A stretch of 64,000 bases of DNA from the NCBI RefSeq assembly GCF_001570625.1, contig NZ_BBQT01000003.1:186001-250000 (forward strand). The letters are read 5' to 3'. A program made the position numbers and the translations under genes. The stretch is from Syntrophomonas wolfei subsp. methylbutyratica. GTDB lineage: Bacteria > Bacillota > Syntrophomonadia > Syntrophomonadales > Syntrophomonadaceae. Below are positions 34,521-43,042 of the stretch, one piece after another (positions within the stretch are counted from its first letter, which is position 1; each line of letters starts with the position of its first letter). The notes beneath the pieces are model-generated. The model saw only the letters and a list, made by a program, of their open reading frames with translations. It searched no databases and was not told where the DNA came from.

Positions 34521-34551
34521 AAGTGAGGAGCAGGGGGTAGGGAGCGAGGGT
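34521..34551 (+). repeat. Purine-rich repeat tract
   Basis: AAGTGAGGAGCAGGGGGTAGG and GAGCGAGGG resemble the tracts at 26154 and, reversed, 57674. Confidence 0.55.
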
Positions 34552-34654
34552 TTAATTCAAATCATCCCTTACCTATACAATTTTTACAAAATGAATCTAT
34601 TCTGATATGGTGCTTTATAGCAAGAATATGCTGACAATTGTTTTACCAGCAAGT

Positions 34655-34709
34655 AGTCATGCAGGTACTGCTTTTACTAGAGTTAGCGCAGTACCTGCAT
34701 GACTTTTTC
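34655..34709 (+). terminator. Strong hairpin with T run upstream of the agr-type operon
   Basis: AGTCATGCAGGTACTGC (34655-34671) is exactly complementary to 34688-34704, which is followed by TTTTT. It lies 188 bp after the MBL gene and 280 bp before the kinase gene. It could end the MBL transcript or act as an attenuator. Confidence 0.75.
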
Positions 34710-34988
34710 AAGAAAATATTACTAGTATTACGAGCTAGAATAAAGCTCTTAATAGTTATAAATATATTTGTTGTATATTACAAGCTTCGGGCAGTACAGA
34801 TGTTATTCTGTGGGTATTATATATTCTACAATATAATTGAAAATTCGGGAGCTACCCAAAAAAATACAAGAAGCAGAATGATAAATGGAGTAATCGGTTG
34901 AAAAATCAGGGAAAATAACCCATACTAGTTGCAGGAAAAACAATAAGTGTTTTAGAAGATTTATAATGAGAAAAATGAGGTGGATTTG

Positions 34989-36395
34989 ATGCTTCCATTT
35001 CCGCTATGTCTGCAATTGGGGTTTGGGTTCGTTTCCGGTGCTTTGTCGGCTAGTTTAGGCCTGGTGCTGGTAAATATTTTTCCCCAGCCGAAAAAGATAG
35101 TGTTGACCGGTTTATGTTATATGGTAGCGCTAGCGTTGGTAAGAAGTTTGGATCTGCCTTTTGGGGTTCCCTTTACTATACTTACACTGTTTTTGGCCGT
35201 AATAATTATGCCTATTTGGAGGCTATCCCTGTTCAGGTCTGTTTTGGTAACTGTTATTGGCACTCTTATCCTGGTGCTGGCTGAATCAGTATTTTCTCCC
35301 TTGATACTTAATTTTATGAATATTAACTTTGACGACATAGTATTGCAGCCTCAACTGGCGGTTTTTATGCCTCTGCCACAAATTGTTCTATCAAGTATCA
35401 TCATTTTCGTATGTTTGAAGTTTAATCTACATATTTTTGATTTCAGGGTTATGAAAGTGAGCGATTCCCTTCACTTAAATGGCAAAAGGTTTAATATAGT
35501 ACTGGGATTGGTATTTTCCCTGTTATCCCTTATTATAGTGCAGATTGTTTGTAACGCAACGATATTTAATGTTCAACCAAACTATGTATTCAAGACACTG
35601 TCCAGTGCAACAATAGGTTATATTACCAATGTTGCTGTGGTATTACTTTTTATCATTATTATCTTACTAATAATACAATTTATTGAATTAACCGACAAGG
35701 AAAGCCAATTTATAATCCAGTCATCGTATTTAGATTCAATCGAGGAGTTGTACACGGCGCTAAGAGCCCAGAAACATGATTTGGCAAATGATTGGCAGGT
35801 TCTTTATGGATTGATGCAATTGGGGGATTTGAAGGAAGCTCAAAAATACCTGGAAGAATTGATGGGAAAAAGTATTTCCTCCGATAGATTTGTTGTTACT
35901 GGTGAACCGGGCCTGTCCGCTCTCTTGTATATCAAATCCGGGATAGCCCTGGCTGATGGCATCAAATTTGATGTCAGTGTCGAAGCCCTTATGGATCAAA
36001 AACATATTTCTACCTACGAACTGAACCGGGTAGTGGGGAATTTAATCAACAATGCCTTTGACGCGGTGGCAAGTCTGGAAGAGAATAAAAGATTGGTGCA
36101 GGTAAGGATTTTTGAGGATGAGGACAAGCAGGTGGTGGAGGTGGCTAATTACGGTAAGATAGATGATGAAATCAAAGAAAGGGTATTTCAAAAGGGCTTT
36201 TCTACCAAAACAGGTAAACATTCCGGTTTGGGGCTGTATATTGTAAAAGAACTGGTGGAGCAAAGAAATGGTCAGGTACGAGTAGAGAATCGGGGAGATA
36301 TGGTTGTCTTTGGTATTTACCTTCCTAAGGGCCCAATAAATAAGGGGGGAGTTCATGCACTCTCTAGCCGAAAGTATCGCGAAATGGCTGGTTAG
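34989..36395 (+). CDS. AgrC-like GHKL sensor histidine kinase
   Basis: A 468-residue membrane kinase. The first 220 residues contain about six or seven hydrophobic segments. The dimerisation region follows, with QKHDLANDWQVLYGLMQLG carrying the phospho-acceptor His (about 263). The GHKL ATPase domain is marked by the N box NLINNAFDAVASL and the G box GLGLYIVKELV. This layout is that of AgrC/ComD peptide receptors. Its end overlaps agrB by 41 bases and agrD follows, so it probably senses the cyclic peptide made by them. GTG 34980 is an alternative start; TGAGGTGG suits ATG 34989. No LytTR response regulator gene is adjacent. Confidence 0.88.
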   Translation: MLPFPLCLQLGFGFVSGALSASLGLVLVNIFPQPKKIVLTGLCYMVALALVRSLDLPFGVPFTILTLFLAVIIMPIWRLSLFRSVLVTVIGTLILVLAESVFSPLILNFMNINFDDIVLQPQLAVFMPLPQIVLSSIIIFVCLKFNLHIFDFRVMKVSDSLHLNGKRFNIVLGLVFSLLSLIIVQIVCNATIFNVQPNYVFKTLSSATIGYITNVAVVLLFIIIILLIIQFIELTDKESQFIIQSSYLDSIEELYTALRAQKHDLANDWQVLYGLMQLGDLKEAQKYLEELMGKSISSDRFVVTGEPGLSALLYIKSGIALADGIKFDVSVEALMDQKHISTYELNRVVGNLINNAFDAVASLEENKRLVQVRIFEDEDKQVVEVANYGKIDDEIKERVFQKGFSTKTGKHSGLGLYIVKELVEQRNGQVRVENRGDMVVFGIYLPKGPINKGGVHALSSRKYREMAG

Positions 36396-36993
36396 CAAAT
36401 CTGAGCATCCTTTTAATCAAGAGGAAATCCGCTATGGAACTGAAGTATTCCTGGGAACTGCGGTTCAAATAGCCCTTATACTTTCTATTGCTTTTTTACT
36501 GGGATTATTTAAAGAAACCGTATTTTTGTTTTTTTCAGCAGCAGTGTATAGACGTTATTCAGGCGGGATTCATTGCGAAAAATATTATCGTTGTACTATT
36601 ACCAGCTTAGCAGTATTTCTTTTTTTAGCTTATTTGCTTAATTTTATTGTTTTGAGCAGTTTTATTTGGATATTTTCTATGGCATTGCTTGTTTCAATTG
36701 GAGCAATAATTTTTCTGGTACCGGTTGATGATCCGAAAAACCCCATAGTTGACCAGGAGAAAAAAGAAAGCCTAAAACACAGGACTGCTTTGGTTCTTCT
36801 TGGTCTTTTTTTAATGGCTTTATTGGCTGCAAATATTTTGCATGACTTTAATATGGCATACGCTATACTGATAGGGGTATTATGGCAATCTTTTACGTTA
36901 ACCGCTTGGGGACAAAGATCTGTTTCCACTTTGGATCAGGTTTTTGCATATATAGAAAAAATATTTATACGGAAGGAGGGTCAAAATGTTTAG
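36355..36993 (+). CDS. agrB: AgrB-family peptide-processing protease
   Basis: A 212-residue polytopic membrane cysteine protease that cleaves the C-terminus of AgrD and closes its thiolactone ring. The catalytic pair is His73 and Cys80 in RRYSGGIHCEKYYRC; their seven-residue spacing equals that of His77 and Cys84 in Staphylococcus aureus AgrB. Five or six hydrophobic segments follow the amphipathic N-terminus. ATG 36355 follows AAGGGGGGA and lies inside the end of the kinase gene. Its stop codon overlaps the start of agrD by eight bases, so all three genes are translationally coupled. Confidence 0.93.
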   Translation: MHSLAESIAKWLVSKSEHPFNQEEIRYGTEVFLGTAVQIALILSIAFLLGLFKETVFLFFSAAVYRRYSGGIHCEKYYRCTITSLAVFLFLAYLLNFIVLSSFIWIFSMALLVSIGAIIFLVPVDDPKNPIVDQEKKESLKHRTALVLLGLFLMALLAANILHDFNMAYAILIGVLWQSFTLTAWGQRSVSTLDQVFAYIEKIFIRKEGQNV

Positions 36994-37114
36994 CAAAATT
37001 AGTTCTTTGATGTGTACTTCATTAGCCGCCTTCTTTGCACTGATCACACTAAGCAATGCTCAAATATGCTGTCCTTTATTTCTTTACCAGCCCGAATTGC
37101 CCAAAAAAGAATAG
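36986..37114 (+). CDS. agrD: AgrD-type cyclic lactone autoinducer propeptide (42 residues)
   Basis: A small gene starting at ATG 36986, with GGAAGGAGGG seven bases upstream. The N-terminus is an amphipathic/hydrophobic leader (MFSKISSLMCTSLAAFF), the core is NAQICCPLFL, and the C-terminal recognition tail is YQPELPKKE, which matches the QPExPK-type tail of clostridial AgrD peptides. By analogy the ring would be Cys29-Pro-Leu-Phe-Leu33 closed as a thiolactone; Cys28 is an alternative nucleophile. It overlaps agrB by eight bases and a hairpin terminator follows 36 bases after its stop. Confidence 0.93.
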   Translation: MFSKISSLMCTSLAAFFALITLSNAQICCPLFLYQPELPKKE

Positions 37115-37149
37115 GAAACCATACTTTGCATCTTTAAGTTGATGCTATA

Positions 37150-37178
37150 TTCAGGGGATTAATCCCCTGAATTTTTTA
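37150..37178 (+). terminator. Rho-independent terminator closing the agr-type operon
   Basis: TTCAGGGGATT and AATCCCCTGAA are perfectly complementary and are followed by TTTTTT. Confidence 0.9.
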
Positions 37179-37264
37179 GGGAGAAGAGCTTGATTATATT
37201 ATATCAATTGCTTACACTGATGGTACTTTACCGCTATTGCCAATGCTAAAACTGGAGGTTTATT

Positions 37265-37714
37265 TTGCGATTTTGGAGTAGTTTTTTGCTGGTCGTAATA
37301 CTGGATAGAATAAGCAAAGCCTGGGTTCTGGCGTCGTTTTTGCCGGGGGAAAGCCGGATAATTGTTGAAGGGGGCATTTATTTAACCTATGTACAGAATA
37401 GAGGAGCAGCTTTTGGCCTGATGCCAGGGAAGTCATGGCTGTTTTTTATTTCTGCGCTCCTGGTTATAACGGCTTTAGTGGTTTATAACTGGCGCGGTAA
37501 GGCTTCACCGCTTGAAGCACTGTCTACCGGTCTTATCGCTGGTGGTGCCCTGGGAAATCTTATTGACCGCTATTTCTATGGTTTTGTAATTGATTTTATT
37601 GACCTGGGTTGGTGGCCGGTTTTCAACCTGGCCGACAGCGCTATAGTCTGTGGGGGAGTATTACTGCTAATATTGATTTTGCTTGATGGAAAAAGAGAGG
37701 AAAGAAATGCCTAG
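37265..37714 (+). CDS. lspA: Lipoprotein signal peptidase (signal peptidase II)
   Basis: A 149-residue membrane aspartyl protease that removes signal peptides from prolipoproteins. Four hydrophobic helices are visible. The two catalytic aspartates lie in GGALGNLIDR and VFNLADSAI, and NRGAAFG is the third conserved box. TTG 37265 follows ACTGGAGGTTTA. Its stop codon overlaps the rluD start by eight bases (ATGCCTAG), as in many Firmicutes, where the two are an operon. Confidence 0.96.
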   Translation: MRFWSSFLLVVILDRISKAWVLASFLPGESRIIVEGGIYLTYVQNRGAAFGLMPGKSWLFFISALLVITALVVYNWRGKASPLEALSTGLIAGGALGNLIDRYFYGFVIDFIDLGWWPVFNLADSAIVCGGVLLLILILLDGKREERNA

Positions 37715-38624
37715 AACTGAGATCCTGCTGGTGGACGAAGAAATGGAAGGCGAGAGACTGGATGCCTTTGTCGCAGAACAATTGGATGAACTTTCCCGCT
37801 CGCTGGTTAAAACCCTGATTGAAAATGGAGAAATTAGGGTTGATGGCAAACAGCAGAAGCCCAGTTACCGGCTTAAAGCCGGGGAAGAGATAATAGTGGA
37901 GATACCCGCTGTACGGGAGCTTAAACTTAAAGCTCAGGACATACCTCTGTCTTTTATATACCAGGATAAAGATATTGCGGTAATTGATAAGCCCAAAGGA
38001 ATGGTGGTACACCCGGCCCATGGCAACTGGGAAAACACTCTGGTAAATGCCCTGCTTTTTCATTTAAAAGACCTTTCCGGTATAAATGGAGAATTGCGGC
38101 CCGGAATCGTACACCGCCTGGATAAGGATACCTCCGGGGTTATGGTGGTAGCGAAAAACGATATGGCCCACCGCCAACTGGCGGCGCAAATCAAGGATCA
38201 CAGTATAAACCGGGAGTATATTACCCTGGTTCATGGAATAATAAAGGAAAATCTGGGTAGTATTGAAGCTCCCATAGGGAGGAGCAAACTGGATCGAAAA
38301 AAGATGGCAGTTATCGCCGGGGGGCGTGCAGCCGTTAGCCATTATCAGGTATTGGACAGATTGGGCAACTATACTCTATTAAAAGTAAAGCTCTTAACCG
38401 GGCGTACCCATCAAATAAGGGTTCATTTTGCCTATATCAAGCATCCGGTAGTAGGGGATCCTCTTTATGGTTCGGGAAAAAAGCAGTTAGGGCTTGATAC
38501 CCAGGCCTTACACGCCCATTTGTTGGGTTTTAAACATCCGAGCAGTGGAGAGTACCGTGAATTTAGGAGCGAAGTGCCCCCTTATTTTGAATGTATACTT
38601 TCTGATTTGAGAAACAAACGTTGA
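37707..38624 (+). CDS. rluD: Ribosomal large-subunit pseudouridine synthase, RluD family
   Basis: A 305-residue enzyme that isomerises uridines in 23S rRNA helix 69 (RluD) or related sites. An S4-like RNA-binding domain (about residues 15-75, SRSLVKTLIENGEIRVDGK) is followed by the catalytic domain with HRLDKDTSGVMVVAK, whose Asp is the nucleophile, and TGRTHQIRVH. ATG 37707 with GAGAGGAAAG upstream is preferred to in-frame starts at 37683 and 37686. RluD-family members are hard to separate, so the exact target is uncertain. Confidence 0.9.
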   Translation: MPRTEILLVDEEMEGERLDAFVAEQLDELSRSLVKTLIENGEIRVDGKQQKPSYRLKAGEEIIVEIPAVRELKLKAQDIPLSFIYQDKDIAVIDKPKGMVVHPAHGNWENTLVNALLFHLKDLSGINGELRPGIVHRLDKDTSGVMVVAKNDMAHRQLAAQIKDHSINREYITLVHGIIKENLGSIEAPIGRSKLDRKKMAVIAGGRAAVSHYQVLDRLGNYTLLKVKLLTGRTHQIRVHFAYIKHPVVGDPLYGSGKKQLGLDTQALHAHLLGFKHPSSGEYREFRSEVPPYFECILSDLRNKR

Positions 38625-38650
38625 CAAATATTCCATAGTTTTAGTAGAAT
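38621..38650 (+). promoter_or_regulatory. Sigma-A promoter of the pyr operon
   Basis: TTGACA (38621-38626) and TAGAAT (38645-38650) are 18 bases apart and lead straight into the PyrR leader. Confidence 0.7.
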
Positions 38651-38655
38651 CAGTT

Positions 38656-38741
38656 AGGACCTTTAAGTTGGCCCCGTGAGGCTAGCAAGGAATGATGAAG
38701 AGCAGCACCTGCCTGGCCTTATGCTTGGCAGGTTTTTGTTT
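38656..38741 (+). promoter_or_regulatory. PyrR-binding attenuator ahead of pyrR
   Basis: The PyrR-binding anti-antiterminator loop shows GGCCCCGTGAGGCT near 38670, followed by a terminator stem ACCTGCC/GGCAGGT (38707-38733) and TTTTTGTTTT. High UMP would let PyrR stabilise the loop and favour termination. Confidence 0.85.
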
Positions 38742-38744
38742 TAA

Positions 38745-39317
<573 letters not shown>

Positions 39318-39328
39318 GATTTACCCTT

Positions 39329-39416
39329 TAAACTGGTCCCGAGAGGCCGGCAAGGGAAAGGTTCCAGAGTATCGACTGAAAGCTTTCCTTGCTGCCCGGC
39401 AAGGAAAGCTTTTTTA
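39329..39416 (+). promoter_or_regulatory. Second PyrR attenuator, ahead of pyrB
   Basis: The loop CTGGTCCCGAGAGGCCGG (39333 onward) fits the PyrR-binding consensus. The terminator stem AAAGCTTTCCTTG/CAAGGAAAGCTTT with TTTTTT lies at 39379-39416. Confidence 0.88.
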
Positions 39417-39475
39417 ACTTGGGAGTGAACTAATGACAGCTTCATAAAGGGGAATATTAGTATCAGGTTTATCCG

Positions 39476-39595
39476 ATGACTAACTCGCTCTAAGACTCCC
39501 GCCTCTATAGGCGGGAGTAAGAGCGACTAAGTCTCTGGATAAGTGCGACTAAGCTTCAGATGGAGTTAAAACTCCACCTGAAGCAAGTCTTACTT
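39476..39595 (+). repeat. Double-hairpin element resembling an IS200/IS605-type end (PATE-like)
   Basis: The first hairpin (39486-39525) has ACTCCCGCC/GGCGGGAGT with CGCTCT/AGAGCG outside. The second (39553-39584) has GCTTCAG/CTGAAGC with TGGAGT/ACTCCA inside. GCGACTAAG occurs after the first and before the second. It sits between the attenuator and pyrB, with no protein gene. The IS200/IS605 link is from memory of similar ends. Confidence 0.55.
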
Positions 39596-39615
39596 CATTG
39601 AGAGGGGGCTTTAGT

Positions 39616-40554
39616 TTGAAGCTGGATAGAAAAGACTTGTTGGGACTGCGAGATTTGAGCCGGGAGGAAACGGAACTGATTTTGAATACGGCCATACCCA
39701 TGAAAGATGTTATTGGCCGGGATATTAAGAAGGTGCCTACTTTAAGAGGCAAAGCTATGGTAACGGTGTTTTATGAGAACAGCACCCGAACCCGCACCTC
39801 TTTTGAATTGGCCGGCAAATATTTGAGCGCAGATACGGTTAACCTGTCGGTATCCACCAGCAGCGTGCAAAAGGGCGAGAGCCTGAGAGACACCATCAAG
39901 ACTATTGAGGTAATGGGTTTTGATTTAATAGTAATGAGGCATGCCATGAGCGGTACCCCCCATTATGTCGCCCGCAATACCCGGATGAGGGTTATTAACG
40001 CTGGGGATGGAGCCAACGAACACCCCACCCAGGCTTTGTTGGATATGTATACCATCAAAGAAAAGAAAGGAACTCTGGAAGGCTTGAAAGTAGCTATAGT
40101 AGGGGATATTCTGCATAGCCGGGTAGCTCGTTCCAATATTTACGGTCTGAGTAAATTCGGCTGTGATATCCGGGTGGTAGGCCCGGCTACATTAATGCCC
40201 CCTGGTGTGGAAAAATTGGGGGTCAAGAGCTATTACAGCCTGGACGAAGCCATCGATGGGGTTGATGTAATAAATATTTTGCGTATTCAACGAGAGAGAC
40301 AAGCGAGCGGTCTTTTTCCTTCGCTGGATGAATATGCCCAACTCTATATGCTAAGTCCCCAGACCCTGGCCCGGGCCAAGGATGATGTTCTGGTTCTTCA
40401 TCCCGGTCCCATAAACCGTGGAGTGGAAATATCCAGCGAACTGGCCGACAGTACCCAGGCCCTGATCAACGAGCAGGTAACTAACGGGGTGGCGATCAGG
40501 ATGGCTCTTTTGTTCCTGATGATGGGAGGTGGGCGAGATGAGATTACTTATTAA
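39616..40554 (+). CDS. pyrB: Aspartate carbamoyltransferase, catalytic subunit
   Basis: A 312-residue enzyme that condenses carbamoyl phosphate and aspartate. The carbamoyl-phosphate loop is ENSTRTRTSFE (about residues 55-65), and HPGPINRGVEI closes the aspartate site. TTG 39616 follows GAGAGGGGGC; an in-frame TTG at 39598 overlaps that site and is rejected. No pyrI regulatory subunit gene follows, as in Bacillus. Its end overlaps pyrC by 17 bases. A PATE-like double hairpin lies just upstream, downstream of the attenuator. Confidence 0.96.
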   Translation: MKLDRKDLLGLRDLSREETELILNTAIPMKDVIGRDIKKVPTLRGKAMVTVFYENSTRTRTSFELAGKYLSADTVNLSVSTSSVQKGESLRDTIKTIEVMGFDLIVMRHAMSGTPHYVARNTRMRVINAGDGANEHPTQALLDMYTIKEKKGTLEGLKVAIVGDILHSRVARSNIYGLSKFGCDIRVVGPATLMPPGVEKLGVKSYYSLDEAIDGVDVINILRIQRERQASGLFPSLDEYAQLYMLSPQTLARAKDDVLVLHPGPINRGVEISSELADSTQALINEQVTNGVAIRMALLFLMMGGGRDEITY

Positions 40555-41839
40555 AGGGGGAAGGCTAATCGACCCCTTCAAACGCATTGATGCTGTTCAG
40601 GATCTATTGGTGGAAGACGGTAAAGTCCGGAGTCGGGGTGATCAGCTGGATGATAGCGGCTGTGAAATAATCGATGCCAGCGGGAAAATAGTCTGCCCGG
40701 GTTTTATCGACATTCATGTTCACCTTCGGGAACCCGGTTTTGAATACAAGGAAGATATAGCTTCCGGTAGCAGAGCAGCGGCTTGTGGGGGTTTTACTAC
40801 GGTTTGCTGTATGCCCAATACTGAGCCGGTGATAGATAATGAAGCGGTGGTAGGTTTTGTCAAGGAAAAAGCTCGAAAGGTCGGCATAGTCAATGTTTTG
40901 CCGGTGGGAAGCATTAGTAAAAAGCAGTCTGGTGTGGAATTAAGCGAAATTGCCGAGTTGGTAACGGCCGGATGTGTGGCCATATCCGATGATGGCAAGC
41001 CCGTCATGAAGGCCAATATTATGCGTAATGCTCTGGATTACGCCAAAATGTTCGGCCTGCCGGTATTATCGCATTGCGAGGATCTTAACCTGGTAAACGG
41101 GGGATTGATGCATGAGGGCTACTACTCCACCATTTATGGGTTAAGAGGGATACCAGCTGCAGCTGAAGAGGTAATGGTAGCTCGTGATATTATTTTAGCC
41201 CGGTTGACTGGCGGGCATTTGCATATTTGCCATGCTTCCACGGCAGGTTCCATGGCCCTGATTCGCCAGGCCAAAGCTGAGGGATTGAAGGTAAGTTGTG
41301 AAGTGACTCCCCACCATTTGACCCTGAGTGATGAAATAATAGACGGCTATGATGCCGATACCAAAGTAAATCCCCCCTTACGCTCCGAGGAACACCTGCT
41401 GGCTTTGCGGGAGGCCTTGCTTGATGGCACCGTGGATTGTATTGCCACCGATCATGCTCCTCACCATTTTGAAGCCAAGGACTGTGAATACGAGTTGGCT
41501 GCCTGCGGAATATCCGGATTGGAAACGGCGATAGCAGTAATAATGGATAAGCTGGTGAGGCCTGGACTTTTGGATATTAAGGATATGGTCAAGTTGTTTA
41601 CTACCGGGCCGGCCAGGGTGATGGGACTTGATAAAGGCACTTTGGGAGAAGGGAAGCCGGCAGACATAACGATTATAGACCCGGAAATGCTCAAAACCGT
41701 GGATCCCCGGACTTTCAAATCCAAAGGCAAGAATACACCTTTTAAGGGTATGGAACTCCAAGGCTGGCCCTGTATGACTCTGGTTAACGGGGTGCTGATA
41801 GCGCAGAATGGTGAAATATTACTGAAGAAACAATTCTAA
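40538..41839 (+). CDS. pyrC: Dihydroorotase
   Basis: A 433-residue zinc amidohydrolase that cyclises carbamoyl aspartate to dihydroorotate. The metal motif DIHVHLREPG (about residues 58-67), HCED, HICHAST and CIATDHAPH supply the usual histidines and aspartate of a type I dihydroorotase. ATG 40538 follows GGGAGGTGG; GTG 40529 is in frame but lies within that site. It overlaps pyrB by 17 bases and ends 27 bp before carA, so the three are one transcription unit. Confidence 0.96.
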   Translation: MRLLIKGGRLIDPFKRIDAVQDLLVEDGKVRSRGDQLDDSGCEIIDASGKIVCPGFIDIHVHLREPGFEYKEDIASGSRAAACGGFTTVCCMPNTEPVIDNEAVVGFVKEKARKVGIVNVLPVGSISKKQSGVELSEIAELVTAGCVAISDDGKPVMKANIMRNALDYAKMFGLPVLSHCEDLNLVNGGLMHEGYYSTIYGLRGIPAAAEEVMVARDIILARLTGGHLHICHASTAGSMALIRQAKAEGLKVSCEVTPHHLTLSDEIIDGYDADTKVNPPLRSEEHLLALREALLDGTVDCIATDHAPHHFEAKDCEYELAACGISGLETAIAVIMDKLVRPGLLDIKDMVKLFTTGPARVMGLDKGTLGEGKPADITIIDPEMLKTVDPRTFKSKGKNTPFKGMELQGWPCMTLVNGVLIAQNGEILLKKQF

Positions 41840-41866
41840 TGACTTGACTAAGGGAGTGATTACCGG

Positions 41867-42934
41867 GTGAATGGATATCTGGTTCTAGAGAATGGCCGGT
41901 ATTTTCGGGGCAAACTATTGAATGATTGTCGCATGGCTGGAGGGGAAGTGGTGTTCAGCACGGCTATGATAAGCTACCAGGACATTATTACTGATCCTTC
42001 ATACTATGGACAGATAGTGGTTATGACCTACCCGCTGGTAGGAAATGTAGGTTTTAATGAAAAAAGCTTCGCTTCCCGGGCAGCCATGGTTAAAGGGCTG
42101 GTTTTAAGGGAAGCTACCGATTTCCCCAGTCATTATGAGATGGAAACTGATCTTATTTCCTTTCTTAATAAGAGTGAAATTCCCGTGCTTACCGGGGTGG
42201 ACACCCGGGCCTTGACCCGGGTTATTCGTCATGAGGGAAGCATGGGCGGCCTAATTATCGATAATCTCGATGATAAGGAATGGATGATGGAAAAAGCGAG
42301 ACTGGCTGCGGAAGAATTGCAGGGTGACTTGGTTCGCTTTGTCAGTCGTAAAAATATTATGAAATTTGGCAATGGTACTAAAAAAATAGTTTTACTGGAT
42401 TTGGGAACCAAAAAGGGGGTAATTGATTCTCTGGTACGCCGGGATTGTGAAGTGATTGCTGTTCCCGCTAATACCGGAGCTCGGGAGATATTAAGGCTTC
42501 ATCCTGATGGAATACTGGTTTCCGATGGGCCGGGAGATCCCGGAGCTATTGGCTATGCGATTGATACCTGTCGTGAGCTCTTGGGAAAGGTAGCTCTTTT
42601 GGGAGTGGGTCTGGGTCATCAGATTCTAGCCCTCGCCATGGGGGCCAGTATACTGCGCCTGCCTTATGGTCACCGGGGAAGCAATCACCCGGTTAAGAAC
42701 CTGGAAAACAACCGGGTATATATCACCACGCAGAATCATGGTTTCAGCCTGGAGGAATCTTCGCTTAGCGGTACCGGAATCGAAGTAACTATGAGGAGTT
42801 TGAATGACGGTAGTATTGAGGGAATCAGACATCAGGAAATGCCGGTGTTTTCACTGCAATTTGATCCGGAAGGTTACCCGGGATTCAGTGAGACTGGTTT
42901 TTTCTATGATGATTTTATCAGACAAATAGGCTAA
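41867..42934 (+). CDS. carA: Carbamoyl phosphate synthase small subunit with lost glutaminase triad
   Basis: A 355-residue protein matching CarA along its length, including the N-terminal ATISYQDIITDPSY-like region and the C-terminal class I glutamine amidotransferase fold. CarA normally hydrolyses glutamine and channels ammonia to CarB. Here the nucleophile motif, usually GICLGHQ, reads GVGLGHQ, so Cys is replaced by Gly248. The catalytic His, usually in HPE, is Asp333 in FDPE; only Glu335 remains. The frame is otherwise intact and it sits between pyrC and carB. It is probably a structural partner that cannot use glutamine. GTG 41867 is the start. Confidence 0.93.
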   Translation: MNGYLVLENGRYFRGKLLNDCRMAGGEVVFSTAMISYQDIITDPSYYGQIVVMTYPLVGNVGFNEKSFASRAAMVKGLVLREATDFPSHYEMETDLISFLNKSEIPVLTGVDTRALTRVIRHEGSMGGLIIDNLDDKEWMMEKARLAAEELQGDLVRFVSRKNIMKFGNGTKKIVLLDLGTKKGVIDSLVRRDCEVIAVPANTGAREILRLHPDGILVSDGPGDPGAIGYAIDTCRELLGKVALLGVGLGHQILALAMGASILRLPYGHRGSNHPVKNLENNRVYITTQNHGFSLEESSLSGTGIEVTMRSLNDGSIEGIRHQEMPVFSLQFDPEGYPGFSETGFFYDDFIRQIG

Positions 42935-42942
42935 TAAGGAAA

Positions 42943-43028
42943 GAATGTCATTAAGGAAAGGGGACACACCTGCTGCGCAGGAATGTCATTAAGGAAAGGG
43001 GACACACCTGCTGCGCAGGAATGTCCCC
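42943..43028 (+). repeat. 38-bp tandem duplication with hairpin between carA and carB
   Basis: Two identical 38-base units (42943-42980 and 42981-43018) start GAATGTCATTAAGG and are followed by a third start GAATGTC. The second unit forms a hairpin with the following bases: GGGGACA pairs with TGTCCCC and CCTGC with GCAGG. Confidence 0.9.
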
Positions 43029-43042
43029 ATGGAGGAGATTGT

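Larger units (their letters stand above)
34468..34988. other. Long leader region ahead of the agr-type locus
   Basis: About 520 bases. It holds a purine-rich tract (34521-34551), a strong terminator-like hairpin (34655-34709) and an A/T-rich stretch with TACAATATAAT near 34830-34842 that may contain the agr promoter. An 87-codon open frame at 34638-34901 runs through the hairpin and does not look like a gene. Confidence 0.5.

Noticed and set aside
34638-34901. 87-residue plus-strand frame ahead of the agr-type kinase
   Set aside because: It runs through a perfect 17-bp terminator-like hairpin, lacks a ribosome binding site and has atypical composition.
42943-43018. CRISPR-like array between carA and carB
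   Set aside because: The two units are directly adjacent with no spacer, so this is a tandem duplication and not an array.
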